A stretch of DNA of 64,000 bases from Apus apus (Eukaryota; Chordata; Aves; Apodiformes; Apodidae). Below the pieces are notes generated by a model. The model ran no database searches, was not told the origin of the DNA, and saw only the letters and a list, made by a program, of their open reading frames with translations. The first letter of the stretch is position 1. Every line of letters starts with the position of its first letter. The stretch lies in assembly GCF_020740795.1 (NCBI RefSeq), contig NC_067287.1, forward strand, positions 9,873,501 through 9,937,500, written 5' to 3'. The translations under genes were made by a program, and so were the position numbers. Shown here piece by piece: positions 18,624 through 33,600 of this stretch.

Positions 18624-21600
18624 GTAAGTTTCTGCTCTGACTGTTCCCCAACCTTACAGCAATCCTAGGAGGCACTTTGCTTTTTTTTGTTTAGGGTGTT
18701 TTTTGTTTGGTTTTGCTTTTTTTTAAATTTTTGTTTGTTTGGAGGTTTTTTTGCAACTTACAGGCAAAATTCCTATCCTGTTGCTTAAATTACATCTTCT
18801 TGTCAGCTCAAATCATAGGTGAGGTAGTCAGGAAAGAAATAGTGGCGGTACCCTAAGGTTTTGGAGTGGCTTGTTGAAGCCATGATGCCAAGGGGTAACC
18901 TGGGGACAGGATTATAGATTTACTGGGGTAGTAGATACTGCCTTAACTGTCTATGTAAAGAGTCATGCCTGCTTAAGAGCAGAAATAATCTCATTTTTTT
19001 TCTCTACAATACAATGGGTGAAACATAAATATATGTAATCAATGTAAGTAACAAACCACCATGTATGTGTATCCTTTTCTCCCTGTTGTATTATCTGTCT
19101 CTGTAGAAATTTATTCAGACCTTAAGAGGAGCAAGGTTGTACAGGCTGAGCCTGCTGTGTTACACTACGGAGGGTATGAACTTGGAAAACATCACCAACA
19201 GGCGCTGGTAAGTGTCAGAGCAGGGATCCTCTTGGGGCTCATAAAAGGACAACAGAAGCTGAGTAGGCTGCTTGTGGTCATGAGCCTTTTGCTCTATCGA
19301 GTGCTGTGAAAAGCAGCACATAACATCCGTGGCCCTGCAGTAACAAGACAGATGAGCACTGTGCTGTGTGCATTGCTGTCCTTTCCAGTCTCTATTTTAC
19401 TTTTCCCTGTCCTGTCTCTGCCAGCAGTGTCAGTGATATGTGACTTGCATGTCCTGAATGAAGGAGCCAGGCTTTAACTCCATAGGGGACTGTTTTCAAA
19501 ATGTCCTGGGACTGTCTCTGTGTCTGCAAACACATTCACTGGTGGGAAAATTCTGAAAGCACCTCTGGCTTTCTGCCAAGAGCAATTTAATCTGAGGAAA
19601 GAACCTCAGTGCATAGTTTTGATTACTGTTCCCTGTGAAAAGTTTGGGTGTTTCCTTTTCTTCTCTCTGCTTTCCCTTTGTCTGCTGCCTTCATTCATGT
19701 GGTGAGTGTTTTGAGGCAGAGGTTGGGTGATTATGGTGGACTAGGTTCTTCAGATATACTGAAATTTTACAAGATGAACGAGGCTTTACATGCTGAACAA
19801 CTGTTTGTGGTTTTGTGATCCAAAACAAAACCATGGGATATTACTTCAGTTCTGTTGATTCAGACTTATGTAAAAGCAAAATCAATAGGTTTCATTTTTT
19901 GTTGCGTTTGCACATAAGCAAAACAGTAGCAAGACTAACTGTTATTCCTAGATAAAGAATTGGGACTCGGTTCCAAAGAGTAAGAATGCAGGTTTAAATC
20001 ATTTTCTTTTACATTCAGAGTGCATTTGGAATTATTTCTGCTGAGGTTAAATTACTTCCTTGTTTAATACAGCTTCTTTGCTACGGGTAGTCTCACAATA
20101 AGTTCAGTTGGCATTCTCAATTGACCTCTTATATTGTAAAGTGTTTTGCACTTTCAGTTTTGTTTTGTTCCACAGAAGCTGATAAATATTTCTGGTGATG
20201 TAATAAACCTTCACATAATACCACCCCAGACAAGGTATTTTCAGATCAAATACAACAAAACAGTAAGTGTCAGAAGGCCTTTACCCTGCTCTTTGCATGC
20301 AGCACTAGTTTTGTGTCATATAAGCAGCTTTTACATGTGTCATATCTTATTTTGGGTCATTTTCTAGCACCGGCTTGTCCCTGGCTTGTCATACGTGGTC
20401 ACTGTTGATTTTTGCCCTGATGAGTGGCGGTATTACTGTGACTGCATCCGAATTCACTGCCAGGTGAGGATTTATTGTAAAATAGATTTACAGTTGTAAT
20501 GGAATGAAGCAGCTATTAGGACATGAGGACAATGAGGTACAGGTACAGTTAATCTCCTAGGGTTTATTCCCAGTAAGTTTGGAATACTTTAAAATATTTC
20601 TCACTGTAAACATCCCAGAGCTGTGGGTAGAATATCTTCCTTATTCTGTTATTCTTGCCAGTAGATAAGTCTCTGTGCCACTTTGATGTCTTTACTGAGC
20701 AGGCTTGGGGGAGCTCTAAATAGTTTCAGTACTGAAAGCAGGTAGAATATCGATATCCTGAGGTGCAACACAGTGATGATCTTGAAGATGTTTTCTGCCC
20801 AGTTACTGGTCAAATACTACATTATCCATGCTAAGAAATATATGTTTATCACCTTTTTTTTTTCAGGGAGAAGACACATCCATTGTTCCTCTGCATGCTT
20901 ACCCTGTTGTGAATGTTGTCGAATTTCCATCATTTATAAATATGGGTGATGTAGCAGTTGGTAAGAGGTGAGTTAAAGATGGACATTTGTCCACATTTTG
21001 AAAGACATGCACAAAATGTGAAAACTCTTTATTTTCCTCTCTATGTACAACTTAATCTCTTGGAAATATCAGGAAAATCAGCTACTGTCTGGACTGCAAA
21101 ATAATTCTGTATATAAACTGTTTCAGGCACACATTCACAGGACAGTAAATGCAGTGCAAAGTAAACATATACATAGATGGAACTGGGGTTTCAGTGAGCC
21201 TAAATTGGTGCTGCTTCACTTATGGTGAAGCCACATGGCTGCTGTTCATAATCGGTACACTCCCAAGTGCTGTGTCTTTTTAGTGTTAATAAATCCCTAG
21301 TGAATGGATCTGCCTTTTAAGATGAAGGGTTCTGGAAATGAAGGTATGAGCTGGCAATAGTAGGTGTGATAGCAAATAACTCACTTCAGTCCAGAGATTG
21401 ATCAGTCATTACATTTGCTTCTTCTATTTAAAGATATTTAAAGTGATCTTCTGATGTGGAGCTCTAAATGGCATAGACTGCATCTTATTTTGTTGTATAG
21501 TTTTAACACTGACTCTTCTCATTAAGTAATTGGTAGTAATTGTTAATAGGAACTAGGAAGGGGAAGAAAAAGAAGGGGAATCCTAATGAATAGGGTCTAG

Positions 21601-24600
21601 TTCTGTAGTATACTGACTATATTAGTTACAATTATGGTGATTTGTGTTAGTGTGAAGATTTGAGTGAATTCTAGGAACAGGAGGTCTTAGTACTAGGTTT
21701 GGCCTTAACCTGCAAGTTGGAAGTAACTCATGAATTTTACTGAAGCACAGAAGTATGAATAGGCAAATCACATACAAGGAGAATGTGAAATTCTGCAATA
21801 AAAGCAAGCCCAGCATTGTAGAATGAACACTTTTGTCTTTATTGGTTTTTCTGATCCCCCTTTGTCTGTTAAACTCTAGTGAATCTGTCAGTAGTGATGT
21901 TACAGCTTTCTCACAGGACTGAACATAACTCCTGACTTTCTAGGTGCCTCTAGGAGTGATGTGATTCTGTTTATTTCCTCCATTTTTATAACAAGTGCTA
22001 AAATACACAGATTTTTCATGCTCTCAGAAGACAGAGGAGAGATAAGGCAGAGTAGCAAATACAATTTTAAATAATGGGGAATTTTTTCAACACAACGGGA
22101 ATGTTCAGAGATGCCCCGGAGGGAATTTGGAAGCATTCCTGAAGAGAAATACTGATGTTTTCAAGTGTTTTTACCAGTATTTTTCATCATTAGGCTATTA
22201 AAAACTTTCCTAAAAATGAAAGCTCTCTGAGCTGCTTGGTTCTGTACAGAACTCAAAGGACTATGACCTTAGTCCATAGCCCACTGAGGTCAATGGAAAA
22301 ACTGCCTTTTACTTCTGTAAGTGTAGGATAAGACCTGTATTCTACCACCCAGCTTTCTGCTTGGGCACAGAAAGGCTGTCAGGCAACAGGTAACATAATT
22401 GTCTTGTTTCTAAATCAGTTTTGTTACTGTACAAGCTCCACTATACCTTAGAACAAGTTGCCTCCCCATTCTCCCCTTACATCTGCTTCATGAACAGGTC
22501 ATGTTAAGGCAGGGAAAACCAAAAAAAGGACTTTGCAATTGTTGTTTATTTCCTTAGACATTCCAGAATGTGCTTTCCAAAGGAACACTGTGTATAACAG
22601 GCATTCTTTGCTAATCAGCAGGATAGGGTTTCAGTCAGACAGTTTACAAAAACCAGAAATAAGCCTGGGTACATTGGTCTTGCTTTGTAGGATGATGGAT
22701 GGTGTTACACCAGTGCTTCTGTGTTTCAGTTGGATGCGTGAAAATAGATGCATACAAAAGCAAGACAGGTTGAAAAGATGTGTGCTAATACCCCTCAGGA
22801 TGAGACATAAAGGGCTTTTATCAATATCAGGCCACAGCATCATTATTCCTACCATGGTTGAAGTCCAGTCATTCTGATTGCTGGAGTTTTCAACACCTTT
22901 GAAGACAGCACAGAGCCTCCTCTCTCCGTTCCCTACAAGGAAGGCCATGGGAGGAGGCTGATTTCTGATTTCTGTACTTACTGTTGCTCCAGTTTGGATT
23001 GTTCATACTTGCTAGATACTGCAGTTCATAAGAACGTGAGGGTGCACATAAATAACTTCTAAAATGTAAATTCAATACATTTTTCTGTAACCAGATTATG
23101 TATGGGGAGGAGAAAGCAAGTCAAGATGCAGAATACCCAGCATTCAAATAAAGATAAATTCAGTGTATACCCTATATGTATATATGTATGTTGTATACAC
23201 TATAATTTTCCAACCTGTAATTGATGATCAACTGTAGTTTCATTAATTTCTTTCTTCCTTTCTTTTCAGTAAGGAGTATGTTATCCCGTTGCAGTGCAGC
23301 TGTCCAATAGATTTTGAATTCCACATTGATTTTATTCAGCCTCACAGAGCCTTCACTGTCCAGCCAACATCTGGTAGATTGAACTTAATTAAAATTCTAA
23401 ATGTTAAATCCATATTTACTAAGTGTAGCTACTTGTGACCGGGTAGTCAGTGCTGTACAGAAAAAGCCTTTGCCTCAGAGTGTATTCAGGTAAATGCATG
23501 CTGATAAATATTGGTCATATGCAGCCTCATGGCAAATAGCTCTCTGTGGCTGGTAGATTTATTTTGTAAATGCCCAGCTACAGAGCTCTGGCTGAATATG
23601 GGATGTCCCAAACAGTCTGTCTGGCCTTTGTCTGCTCTTCTTGCTGGTGCAGCCTTTGGAGAAGAGGGAGGCAGGAAGCCTCTTTATGACACTTTCCCCC
23701 AAAGACTGACTGGCTCCTACCCCATTAAAGGAACAGAAATCTCTCCTTGTGGAATAGGTGTGCATCACATTCTGTGATTGGAGGCACAGAGGAAATAAAA
23801 GGTGACCTCTGCTCTATCAAACATATTCCTGTATCTGTTTTTCACTGGTGGTCTGGAAGAATTTGATAGAATTGTGTCTGTTGCTTCAGGAGCCATCGCA
23901 GTGATGGGCACAAAACACACGGTGGCAGGTGTTTCATGGGATGACAGTAGGCATTTCAATCAGTCTAGACCTCTTGTGTACAGGCTTTACAAGAGCAAGG
24001 GATGTTTGGCTACAGTGTACTTGCCTATTTCCATGCCTAGTATACTTTAAAGACCCTAGAGGAATCTGATGCTTTGCTCATAAAAGCAGAAAGTGCCAGA
24101 GACTTAAGACTGGCAGCTGCAAGTGAGGAATTTCTACATAGAAAGAGGCAATCATTTTCACAACAGTACGAAACACTACAGTCTTTCTGTCAAATCTCTC
24201 TGCTACTGCAAAATACCTCCTATTATCTGGCAACTGATAGTTCTTGAAAGGCACTTTGAGACCTGAAATACTTTCCAAGCCTATTGCCATCCATTCAAGG
24301 ATTGAGATATGCTTTTAAAAATGTACTCCAGAATCAACTGCAGCATACTTAAGTGGGTTCATGTTAAATGGACTCTTACTGTTTTTCTTCTCTAATCTCA
24401 GGAATCATTCCAGGCAATGGGAAAGTGGAAATAACTGTGAAATATTCCCCACTTGAGTACGGAACAGCACAAATGACAATGCAGTTACAAATTCTACAGT
24501 TTCACTCAAAACCCTATGTATGTGTGTTCACAGGAACATCAACACCACATCTGAGTCTTATGTATGTGTGGCTGGCTGACCTTTTGAATATTTTTGCCCA

Positions 24601-27600
24601 GTGCTAAAAAATACCTATGCAATAGAATTTTATGCCATTTTGCTCTAATAATTTTAAGTGTTTGTATCTATGGATGCTTAAAATGCACTAATGCAATTAG
24701 AGTGCTAATACATGTACCTCTTATGTAATTTGCTCAGAATGCCCTTAATCTGTATGAAGGGCAACTACACTAAAAGAAAAGTAAGGAGAAGTTACAAATC
24801 CTTAAAGAAGTGTTGAGCATCCTCAACTTCTGTTACATTTTCACTGTGTTACTCTTACTGCTGAGGCATTGCAGGATACAGGGGTTTTGAGCAAGAGGGT
24901 CTTTGGGGCTGTACTTAATTTTTTGTGTACTCTGCAGATTAGAAAGTTTGGTTCCAGTTGTAGTTTGGGAGACAGATTGCCATTCTCCTTGTATATCTAA
25001 GGGAATGTAAATAAATGCATGTCCTAGACTTACATATACATTATAGACTTATATATACCATTTACAGAGTACTTATAAGAGCAATATGTGTCCTTCTGAC
25101 ACCTAGAAAAGAACATTTTGACAAACAACAAAGTCATTCAGAGAAAAGAGCTGTGTCTGCAGGAAGACCCATGGTGTGGAGAAGAGACCAACCAATTTCA
25201 TGGAGTGGAAGAGACCGACCACAATGGAGTCCAATCAAAAAAGTAAAGGTGTGAAAAGATAGTAATCACAAGAACTTTTCTGGGCTGAAAATCTTTCTTG
25301 TTTCCGTTTCTTCCTATGAATTCATGTCTTGTAGGAAATTGAATACCAGAACCTCAGATTCCCCACCGACTTGTCAAATCCATATGCTGTAGCTACTGTT
25401 TTGAATCAGGAACCAGGCAAATTGAAGATTAAGGACTTGAAAGAAGGTAATGTAATTAATTAGCATCAACTTGGTCTCTTGCATTATTTGCAGGTTTCTG
25501 ATGAGGAACTCAGCTTCAGAATTGCTGAGGTAATGTGATTGTAGTTTCAGTAAGAAATCTCACCTTAGCTTTAATGAGTTATATAATGGGTGGATTTCCC
25601 AATTGAAAATTCAATCCAGTTTGAGGTGTTTGTGGCTTTCTGATACTCCTGCAGTCCTTTGCCAAGGCAATGAAGGAATAAAAACAAGACAGGTGAAGGA
25701 AGCCGCATTTCAACTGAAAGTCAAACAAAATATTCAGGAGGAGGAAGCAAATCATCTGAAGTGGTACGTGTTACTTAACCACATTAATGACATTAGGGTT
25801 TGCTTAATGAAGGCCGCTGTGGAAGATGTATGCAATATGCACTAGTGCATAATGTTGCCATTTCATGTCCTGACTAGGTTTCTTTACAGCTAAGTTACTG
25901 TTGTTTAACTTTCAGTTTTTTCTCTTCTACCTAACAGGAGTCTCAGTAGTAATCCATAGGAGTGCCCAGTGAGGTCTTTGATTGTATTATGGTTGCATTC
26001 AGAAATAAATCTGCTGAAAACCTTCTTCACCTAACCTTGTTCTTGTCCATCCTATATTGTGCCCTTATGATCAAAGGGAACCATTGTCATGATTGTCAAT
26101 AAATCAAGACTAAAACGTATAATGAGTGGAACAGCATTGCTCATGTACATCAAATGGCATAAAGCAAAATGTATAGTCATGTGTGTAAGCACACCGTGGA
26201 ACCATTGGCAATCCACAGATCTGCATTTGTGCTGCATGTTATGGAACCCCAGACACCTTAGGAAGAGGAGGATTGGTCTGTTAGCTTTTAAATAAAGTAA
26301 ACTTTGCATTAAGTAAAGCATTTTTCTTGCCTCCACTGGAAACGCAGGCAAGTTCATAAAGGGAACGATCCGCTCTCTGTGGAATTTAAAAAGGAGATTA
26401 TTGAAAACCGACAGAGAGAGGAAGAGCAATACAAGGTTAGTCTTTGCTGTTTTTTCTATACACTTAAAATGAAACTTGTATTTTCAGATTATGCAGTGCA
26501 CTAGTGAATTGTTTCAAGTCCTCTGCTTCTTCAGTTTTCCTTCTCTGGCTGATTCTGGCTATGCAGAATGAACTGTATTTCTGTAGGGCAGAAATCTGAT
26601 TTAAACTCAGACCCAAAAATGCATTATTTTACTTTGCCTTGCTCAAGGGTTGCAATAATGACTCCCTAGAGGGAATGAAGACAGTATTTTGTCAGGCAGC
26701 TCCAGAATGTTACGTTGTGAGTCCCACTAATTGTAAGGGAGAAAAGAATTAACTGGTAGCTTTGTACTAATGTGATTGTTCTCCCTATTGACAAATTAGA
26801 TCCAAAGAGGAGATCCTGTCATGGAACAGGAGTTTCAAAGGAATGAAGTCAAAGTTTCTTCCAGACGTGTTATCCGGCCTGTTGACCAGGTTTGTTTATA
26901 TGTTATTATCACCTACTAAGCTAACAAACAGCCACAGACATTTGGCACTGAATACTCTTCCTCCTAATATTCTCATTTCTCTGTCAGTGTAATTTTTCCC
27001 AGTTTAATTTTAGTACAGTAGGGCAGGCAGCATGCTATGTGCACAGCTCAGCTTCTGATGATCTCATAGGAGAGACAAGTGGAAATCTGCAGGCCTAGCC
27101 TGAAATGGCTTTTTTCTGGAAGTTCTCTCAGGAGTACCTCATTCATGCCTAAACATAAGGTTAAGCATATCAGAAGATTTGCAGACTTTACCTTCAGGTC
27201 TGATTGACAAGAACCTTTCTGGTACTTTTTTTTTTTTCTTTCTCTGTGGTGTGAGGTACTTCTAAGATCCATTTCCTAGGATTATTGGGAGCTTTGTTTA
27301 ATAGATACCCTTCTAGTGGAAGAACTTTGAATGTCAGCAACACAGACTACCTTCTTCTTGAGGAACATAATAGCTGTGGGAGTTCGTCTTCTACTAATTT
27401 CTTATGCCAGTTACAAAGTGCTCAAAGTTGTTTGTTGAGGCATGGCATGGGGTTGTGTGGAGCTGGTGTTCTGAGGACATTCCTAATCTGAATGGCAGTT
27501 GAGTGGCTTCTCTCTCATTGAGAGGTAATATACCGTGGGGCCACTGGAGTCTCTTCTGGTGTCACATTCTTTTGTCACATCGATTTAAAACTAGACAGGA

Positions 27601-30600
27601 GATTAATGTATCAAGAGTGTTCTAAGAACATTCCAACAATTTAAGGCATTAAATATCACCTCTGCCTCAAGTATGTCCAGAGCAAGAGCTCTCTACATGT
27701 GGGGAGGTTATTCTGGGGAATTGTCACTCTGAATTTACTCCAGTCTTTAGTCCTGTGGGTATGTGCTCTCAGGCATTATTGGAGACAGGATACTGGTTTT
27801 GCTGGTTCCCTGGTTGGAACTCTTACAGGTTTTCCAGCTTCACATCTGTGCAAAATGAAATGTGTACTCAGCAGAGACCTAGTGCATTTTCTCCACTGTC
27901 TGACTGCCCATGTAGTATGTGGTTGTCATTTGTGTGGATGCAGACCATGCTGCATTATCTGTGCATTCTTCTTACTGCATCTGTAAACATTAGGTGATTA
28001 CCTCCCACTAAGCCCTAAAGTGAAGGTCTCTGGTTAAATGCCAACACTGCAAATGTTTTCACTTGACTTAATTTCACTGTTTAAAAATAACATATGGATT
28101 CAGGCCAAGGAATGGCTTGGACTAGTGGAAATTCCTCTCTTGTCTGGTTGTAAAAAGGGGTGTCCTTTTCTTTTTCTTAAAAAAAATACCATGCAGCATC
28201 CAAATGTCCATCCCACATTTGACTTGCTCCAAAATGACCCTTGGGACAACAGAAGCAAGATGTTGAGGAAATTCCAACAAGCAGCATACAAGGTAACAGG
28301 AACAACCAGAATGCAGTGTGATGGCATGACATGTTGAAAATAGCACAGAAGAACATGCAGACTAGCACACAAGGAGTCTCCAGAGCTAGCCAGGGGTTTG
28401 ATAGCTTGATACATGTGTCCCCACTTTACCAGGAAATAAATATCTCTAGTAAGTTTTGTATTCATGTGGTGTTGCAGTCAATACTAAAGAAACGCAGATC
28501 ATTTTTTTTAAAGTAAAAAATACTTGGGCACAAAAAAGGTAAGATTTGGTAATATAATACAGTGCCCAGTTTTGGGCCTCAGTACAAGAAACACATCAGT
28601 AAGCTAGAGTGAGTTCATTGTAGACCCACCAAGGTGGTCAGTGTCTGGAGCACTCACTCTGTGAGGAGCCTGGAGAGGATAAGTGGAGGGAGAGAGCAGC
28701 ACCTTAGGACACCTCTGATGAGCTTGTTGATGATGGAGGCAGAATTTTTGCAATAGTGCGTGGTGGGAACATGGGAAACAGTGGGCATAAATTCAAATAA
28801 GAGATGTAGAGACAGTGTATAAGGAAAGCCTTTTTCACCATGGGAACAGTCAGTCATTGGAGCAGGTTGCCCAGAGAGGTTGTACAGTCTACCTTCTTGA
28901 ATGTTTTCAAGATCAAACTGCATAAAGCTCTGAGCAACCTGGTCTGATCTCATCACTGACCTTTGAAACAGGAGGTTGGACTAGGACCTCCAATGATCCC
29001 TTTCAACCTGAAAGCTAAAAACTAATCAGTAGAATCACGTATCTCAATGGGTTTAAACATTATCTTGCATCTGTACTGCTCTTTTCCCAGTTAATCTAAA
29101 TGCAGGAAGCAACATGGAAATTTCCTGCTCTCTTAGTATCCAGTTTGGATATTCTTCTCCAATCTATTCTCAATATTAGTCTGACTACAGCCCTGATCAA
29201 CTGACTGTTTACCCACTGTTAAATCTGTATATGCCAACAGACACAGATGAAGGATTGGGATCTAGCCAAAAAAAGTTTAATTAACCTGTAAGACTAAATG
29301 AAGGTTTGAACTGTTTTGCTGTGTAATGTCACTGTAGAGTTGAGTTCCATTCTACATCTCTCCTTCCACATTTTCTCCCTCCTGAACAGAAAACCATAAA
29401 TACAATAAGTACAGTTGTAATGTATCTATAGTTCTGTGGCTGTACATCTTGGAGTGGTTGGCTTAATAATGAACTTTGAAATCATTCTCTCAGATTGTGA
29501 TTCAGATTCGGCTAAATAATTTACTACTTCTGTTCCGTGGGCTAACCAGAGGAGACAGAGGTTTGGAGGAAGGCTCTGTGTCTGGTAAGAAGTAGAAGAA
29601 CAAGTTGATATTTTGACCATCAGTTTTGATAATTCAGGTTGCACTGCAGGGTCTCAGATACGTTACATATAAACATAAAGACAGAGCCCTTACGAAGGAT
29701 CTTCCAACAACAACAAAAAAAAGTGTGACAAGACAGAATCATAGAATAATTTGGGTTGGAAGGGACCTCTAAAGGTCACCTGGTCCACCCCCACTGCAGT
29801 GAGCAGGGACATCAACTAGGTCAGGTTGCTCAGAGCCCTGTCCAACCTGACCTTGAATGTTTCCCTGGAGAGAGCATCTACAGCCTCTCTGGGCAACATG
29901 TGCCAGTGTTTCACCACACTCATTGTAAACAATTTTCTCCTCATACTGTGTATGAATCTACCATCCTTTAGTTTCAAACCATTACCCCTTGTCCTGTTGC
30001 AGCAGGTCTTGCTAAAAGGTAGAAATGCCTGTAGTCAAAATATGTCTATTTTTCATACACATTGTTTACCAGATTTAAAAAATGTGATTAACTCTTCTTA
30101 GAAGCCTTGCAGCTTATTTACTTAAGAATAAGGCAGAAGTTGTGGCTGCTCCATCATTGAAAGTGTTCCAGGCTGGGTTGGTTGGGGCTTTGAGCAACCT
30201 GATTTAGTGATAGATGCCCCTGCCCCTGGCAGGAGGATTGGACTAGCTGATCTCTAAAGGTCCTTTACAACCCAGACCATTCTGTGATTCTACTTGGAAG
30301 CCTGAGGAACCAGGAGAGGGCAGATGGGACTATGTGAGAAGCAGACTGGTAGGTAAACAGGTCAGATGGAGCCCAAGAGGTTAGAAACATAAGAGGAGCT
30401 TATTGCATGGGGAACAGAGGAGGAAAGACACCTGAATGTGATGAAGGCAAGATACCTGAACTCAGTCAAACAAGACAGTAGGAACCATGAGATACATGGC
30501 TAGGTGGCCAGTATTGGGTTGAGTTTTTCTGCTAATCATTTTCTCATACATGTGCTTTCAAGCAATCCCTTTACAGTGAAATGAAAGTGCTGGCCTGGAA

Positions 30601-33600
30601 AAGTAATTTGTTCTTTAATAGTCATAGATGAAAACTGGCTTTGGATGGGAGTCACAGTTGGGTATACTGGTGACAGAAGACAATTTATGTCTCTCATTTC
30701 CCACTCCCTTGTGCACACACAATTTGACAACTACTGAGACACCTGTCCATATCAGGCCTTTTCCTGTTCCTGCAAGTAGGCGCTTTTAATTCCCAGTGTG
30801 CAGAAGTTACAGAGATGCTTCAAGTTGAAGGTGTGATGGGAGTTAGTGTAAGAGAGGCCTTCTGACTTGTCTCTGCCTTGGTGAATGGAATGAGATGGAG
30901 GATCATGCTGGAATGAGTGGGCTGTAATGTCCTTTAAGAAGAGGGGAAATTAGATCTGTCTGCTAGTCAAGGTATTGTGTCTGCTGTCTTGTAGATGTGG
31001 CTATTAAAGCCCCTGAGGAAATATTACCTTACTTTTTACATTAAAATTACTATACACATCCTGTCTTAGGAAGATGTTAAATACATATTTTTTGCTTGAT
31101 TCTATTTTTGAAAGAGTTTATTAAGATATATTACAAAATACTAATACTTGCTTTTCATTTGTGACAGAAAGCAGGAGTTTCAGCAAACCAGAGAAGAGTG
31201 AAGAATGTGAGGGCTTTTCTTCTCGCATGTCTGAAGATCGGATATTGCCTTTTGAATTCCCCTTTTCCAGTTCTCATGAATTGCGCCATGAATTGGTAGG
31301 TACAGTAATTAAAAAGGTGGCCAACACTCAAGCTAGGTTTTTCTTGAAGACATTTGCCCCAGGCCTGGTACTGTCTTTATTAAAATTTTACAGTGTGACT
31401 GGTGTTCTGGGGTTCCAACAAATGAATTCAGGACTTCAGGTTTATTGAGCATGCTGCTGAAAGCAGTAAAAAAATCTTTGCTTTCTCCTAATTGCATTCT
31501 GAGTAATACATTAATGATCAGAGTTAGTTAACATCTGTGATTTTGCAGAAGAAAAGAAATAAAAGATAACTGAAATGCCAAAGTCCAAGAAAGGATAGGA
31601 GAAGTATCAAACTGAAAGATATAGAATGTTTTTTTACATGTTTGCATAGTTTTGTTAATATGTTTTCTAGAAGCTGTGCTGATGAGTTGCTGCCAACGCA
31701 AAATAAAATGTGACTGGGGTTTAAATACTGTATTCTTTCAGGCACCTGATGCTCTTGGCCCAGTTCCTATCGAATCTGTAGATGTGAAAATGAGACACAT
31801 TCTTCCTCTCTGTGACTTGAAGGTGAGTCAGTACAGCCCCCTCAGCTGTATCATGTTTCTGTCTTCCGTGAGTCCAGACAGACATGTTTTCTGCCAGATT
31901 CAGTGGCCCCAGAGTTCAGCCCAGTAGAAATGTTGCCTTAATATGACTGTATGGTTAGCATGCTTTTATTAAAAACAAATCTCACCTGTTTCCATGAATA
32001 ACCACCTTATAGTGAGCAATAGTCTCTAAAGAGATTAATAACCTCAGCTGAAATTATTATCTCAAACAACAAAATCCTTCTATGAATGAGGATATTACAA
32101 GCCCTTCATGCCACACAGTCTTTCCTTTGATTTCAGGGTTTTCTAAAAGTGACATAACAAAAGTGTCCTTCCTTTTAGAAAATAATGGAAGACTTTTGCT
32201 TATTTGGCATCCAGTTCTGCCTGCTTGGTTACTTCATTCCTGCATAGAAAATGCAAACATCTCCTTGAAATATATAATATTTTTTCAGCTTCATGAGTTA
32301 GTTACAGAAACATTTTTTTTCCTCCTGACTTTGAAACCCTTTTCTCTGCATTTTTTGAATAGCAAAAGATCAAATTCTGCACCCCATCAAAGTAAAAATA
32401 TTTCCTAGGGTTCAAGTCGATGCAGATTTTGGCTCAATGTTCACTTCCTTTATTTTCAGGTAGTGTAACAAGTCTAGGAGCTCTCCTGTAGCACCTTTCC
32501 CCCTTGTTACACATTGGTTCATCTATCAGTGTTACGTATATTACTTAACACAGCTTTTCTCCACCCCATTAAGTTCAGTATATTTGATCAAGAAACTGTT
32601 AACTCCGTGATCTTTCATAGAAAAGCAAGAATGGAAGTATTCCTTTATGCATTCATTCAGCTTATCCTGGTGAAATAAGGCTTCTCAAAGTTTTGGTCAC
32701 ATACCTTGTTCCAGAACAGTGTTCCAGGTACCTTTTGCCACAGAGATGCATAGAGATGTGTGTGTGATAAAGCTGAAGTGTTCCATTCCATCTATGAGTT
32801 AATCAAAAGGGATTGTTGTCATCTCCTGCAGCATGTCTTTTTTTCTTTGCAATTAGGTTCCTCAGCACTTCAGCATTATGAAGTATCAGCCATTTTGTAC
32901 ACACTATGCAGCCACCAGTTACAAACCTCGAAAACTTTCCCGGCCACTGAGGCAGGGAGCCCAGGTAACAAGTCATCTCAAATACAGACTTTGCTGAAGT
33001 CACTCCCAACCCTATGTTTCTACAATGATTTGATTAATTTGACCTCAGCATTTTATATCAAAAGGCTTACTACACTCCAAACACTTTTGATGTCTCTGTT
33101 TTTCAAGGATGAAACATCCCAGAGGATGGATGTTCATAAAGCATCACCAGAAGATGCAGCAGAAAGGGATATCAGCCTCTTAAATCTGGCTCCTCCCCAA
33201 GCTTTAGTCTACCCTACAGAGAGCAGCCCACTTCGCATTTTTGTAAGTAGAAATCAGCTTCCACAAAGAACCTAAGAAAGGAAGGGGAAAAGTGTTTCTT
33301 TAATCAGAAGTCTGATGTGGAATTGGTGGGCAATTCTCTTACTCAGATTGGTATATACAGCTATCCAGAGTGAGAGTAGTCCTTCAAGGTACAAGCCCTG
33401 GTAGGCAGGAGTCACAGAGCACATCGCACTGAGAGGAGCACAATTCCATTTGAAGGTGAAAATGTGATCAGTTTAGGAGGTCGATGATAAAGCAAAGTTG
33501 CCAGTGATGGCAGAGAACTGGAGAGCCTTCCAGTCTCACTCTCCACAGTGGTCAATGATCCCAGGATTCCCTAGAACACGACAGGGCCCCTCCCTTCTCT

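Larger units (their letters stand above)
18624..28196 (+). other. CFAP221 introns 1-12 of the coding region
   Basis: The largest is 20968-23269 (2.3 kb); then 26890-28196, 23374-24401 and 19208-20175. No extra exon, RNA gene or full transposon recognised. Short AT-alternating stretch near 23170-23210. Confidence 0.6.
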
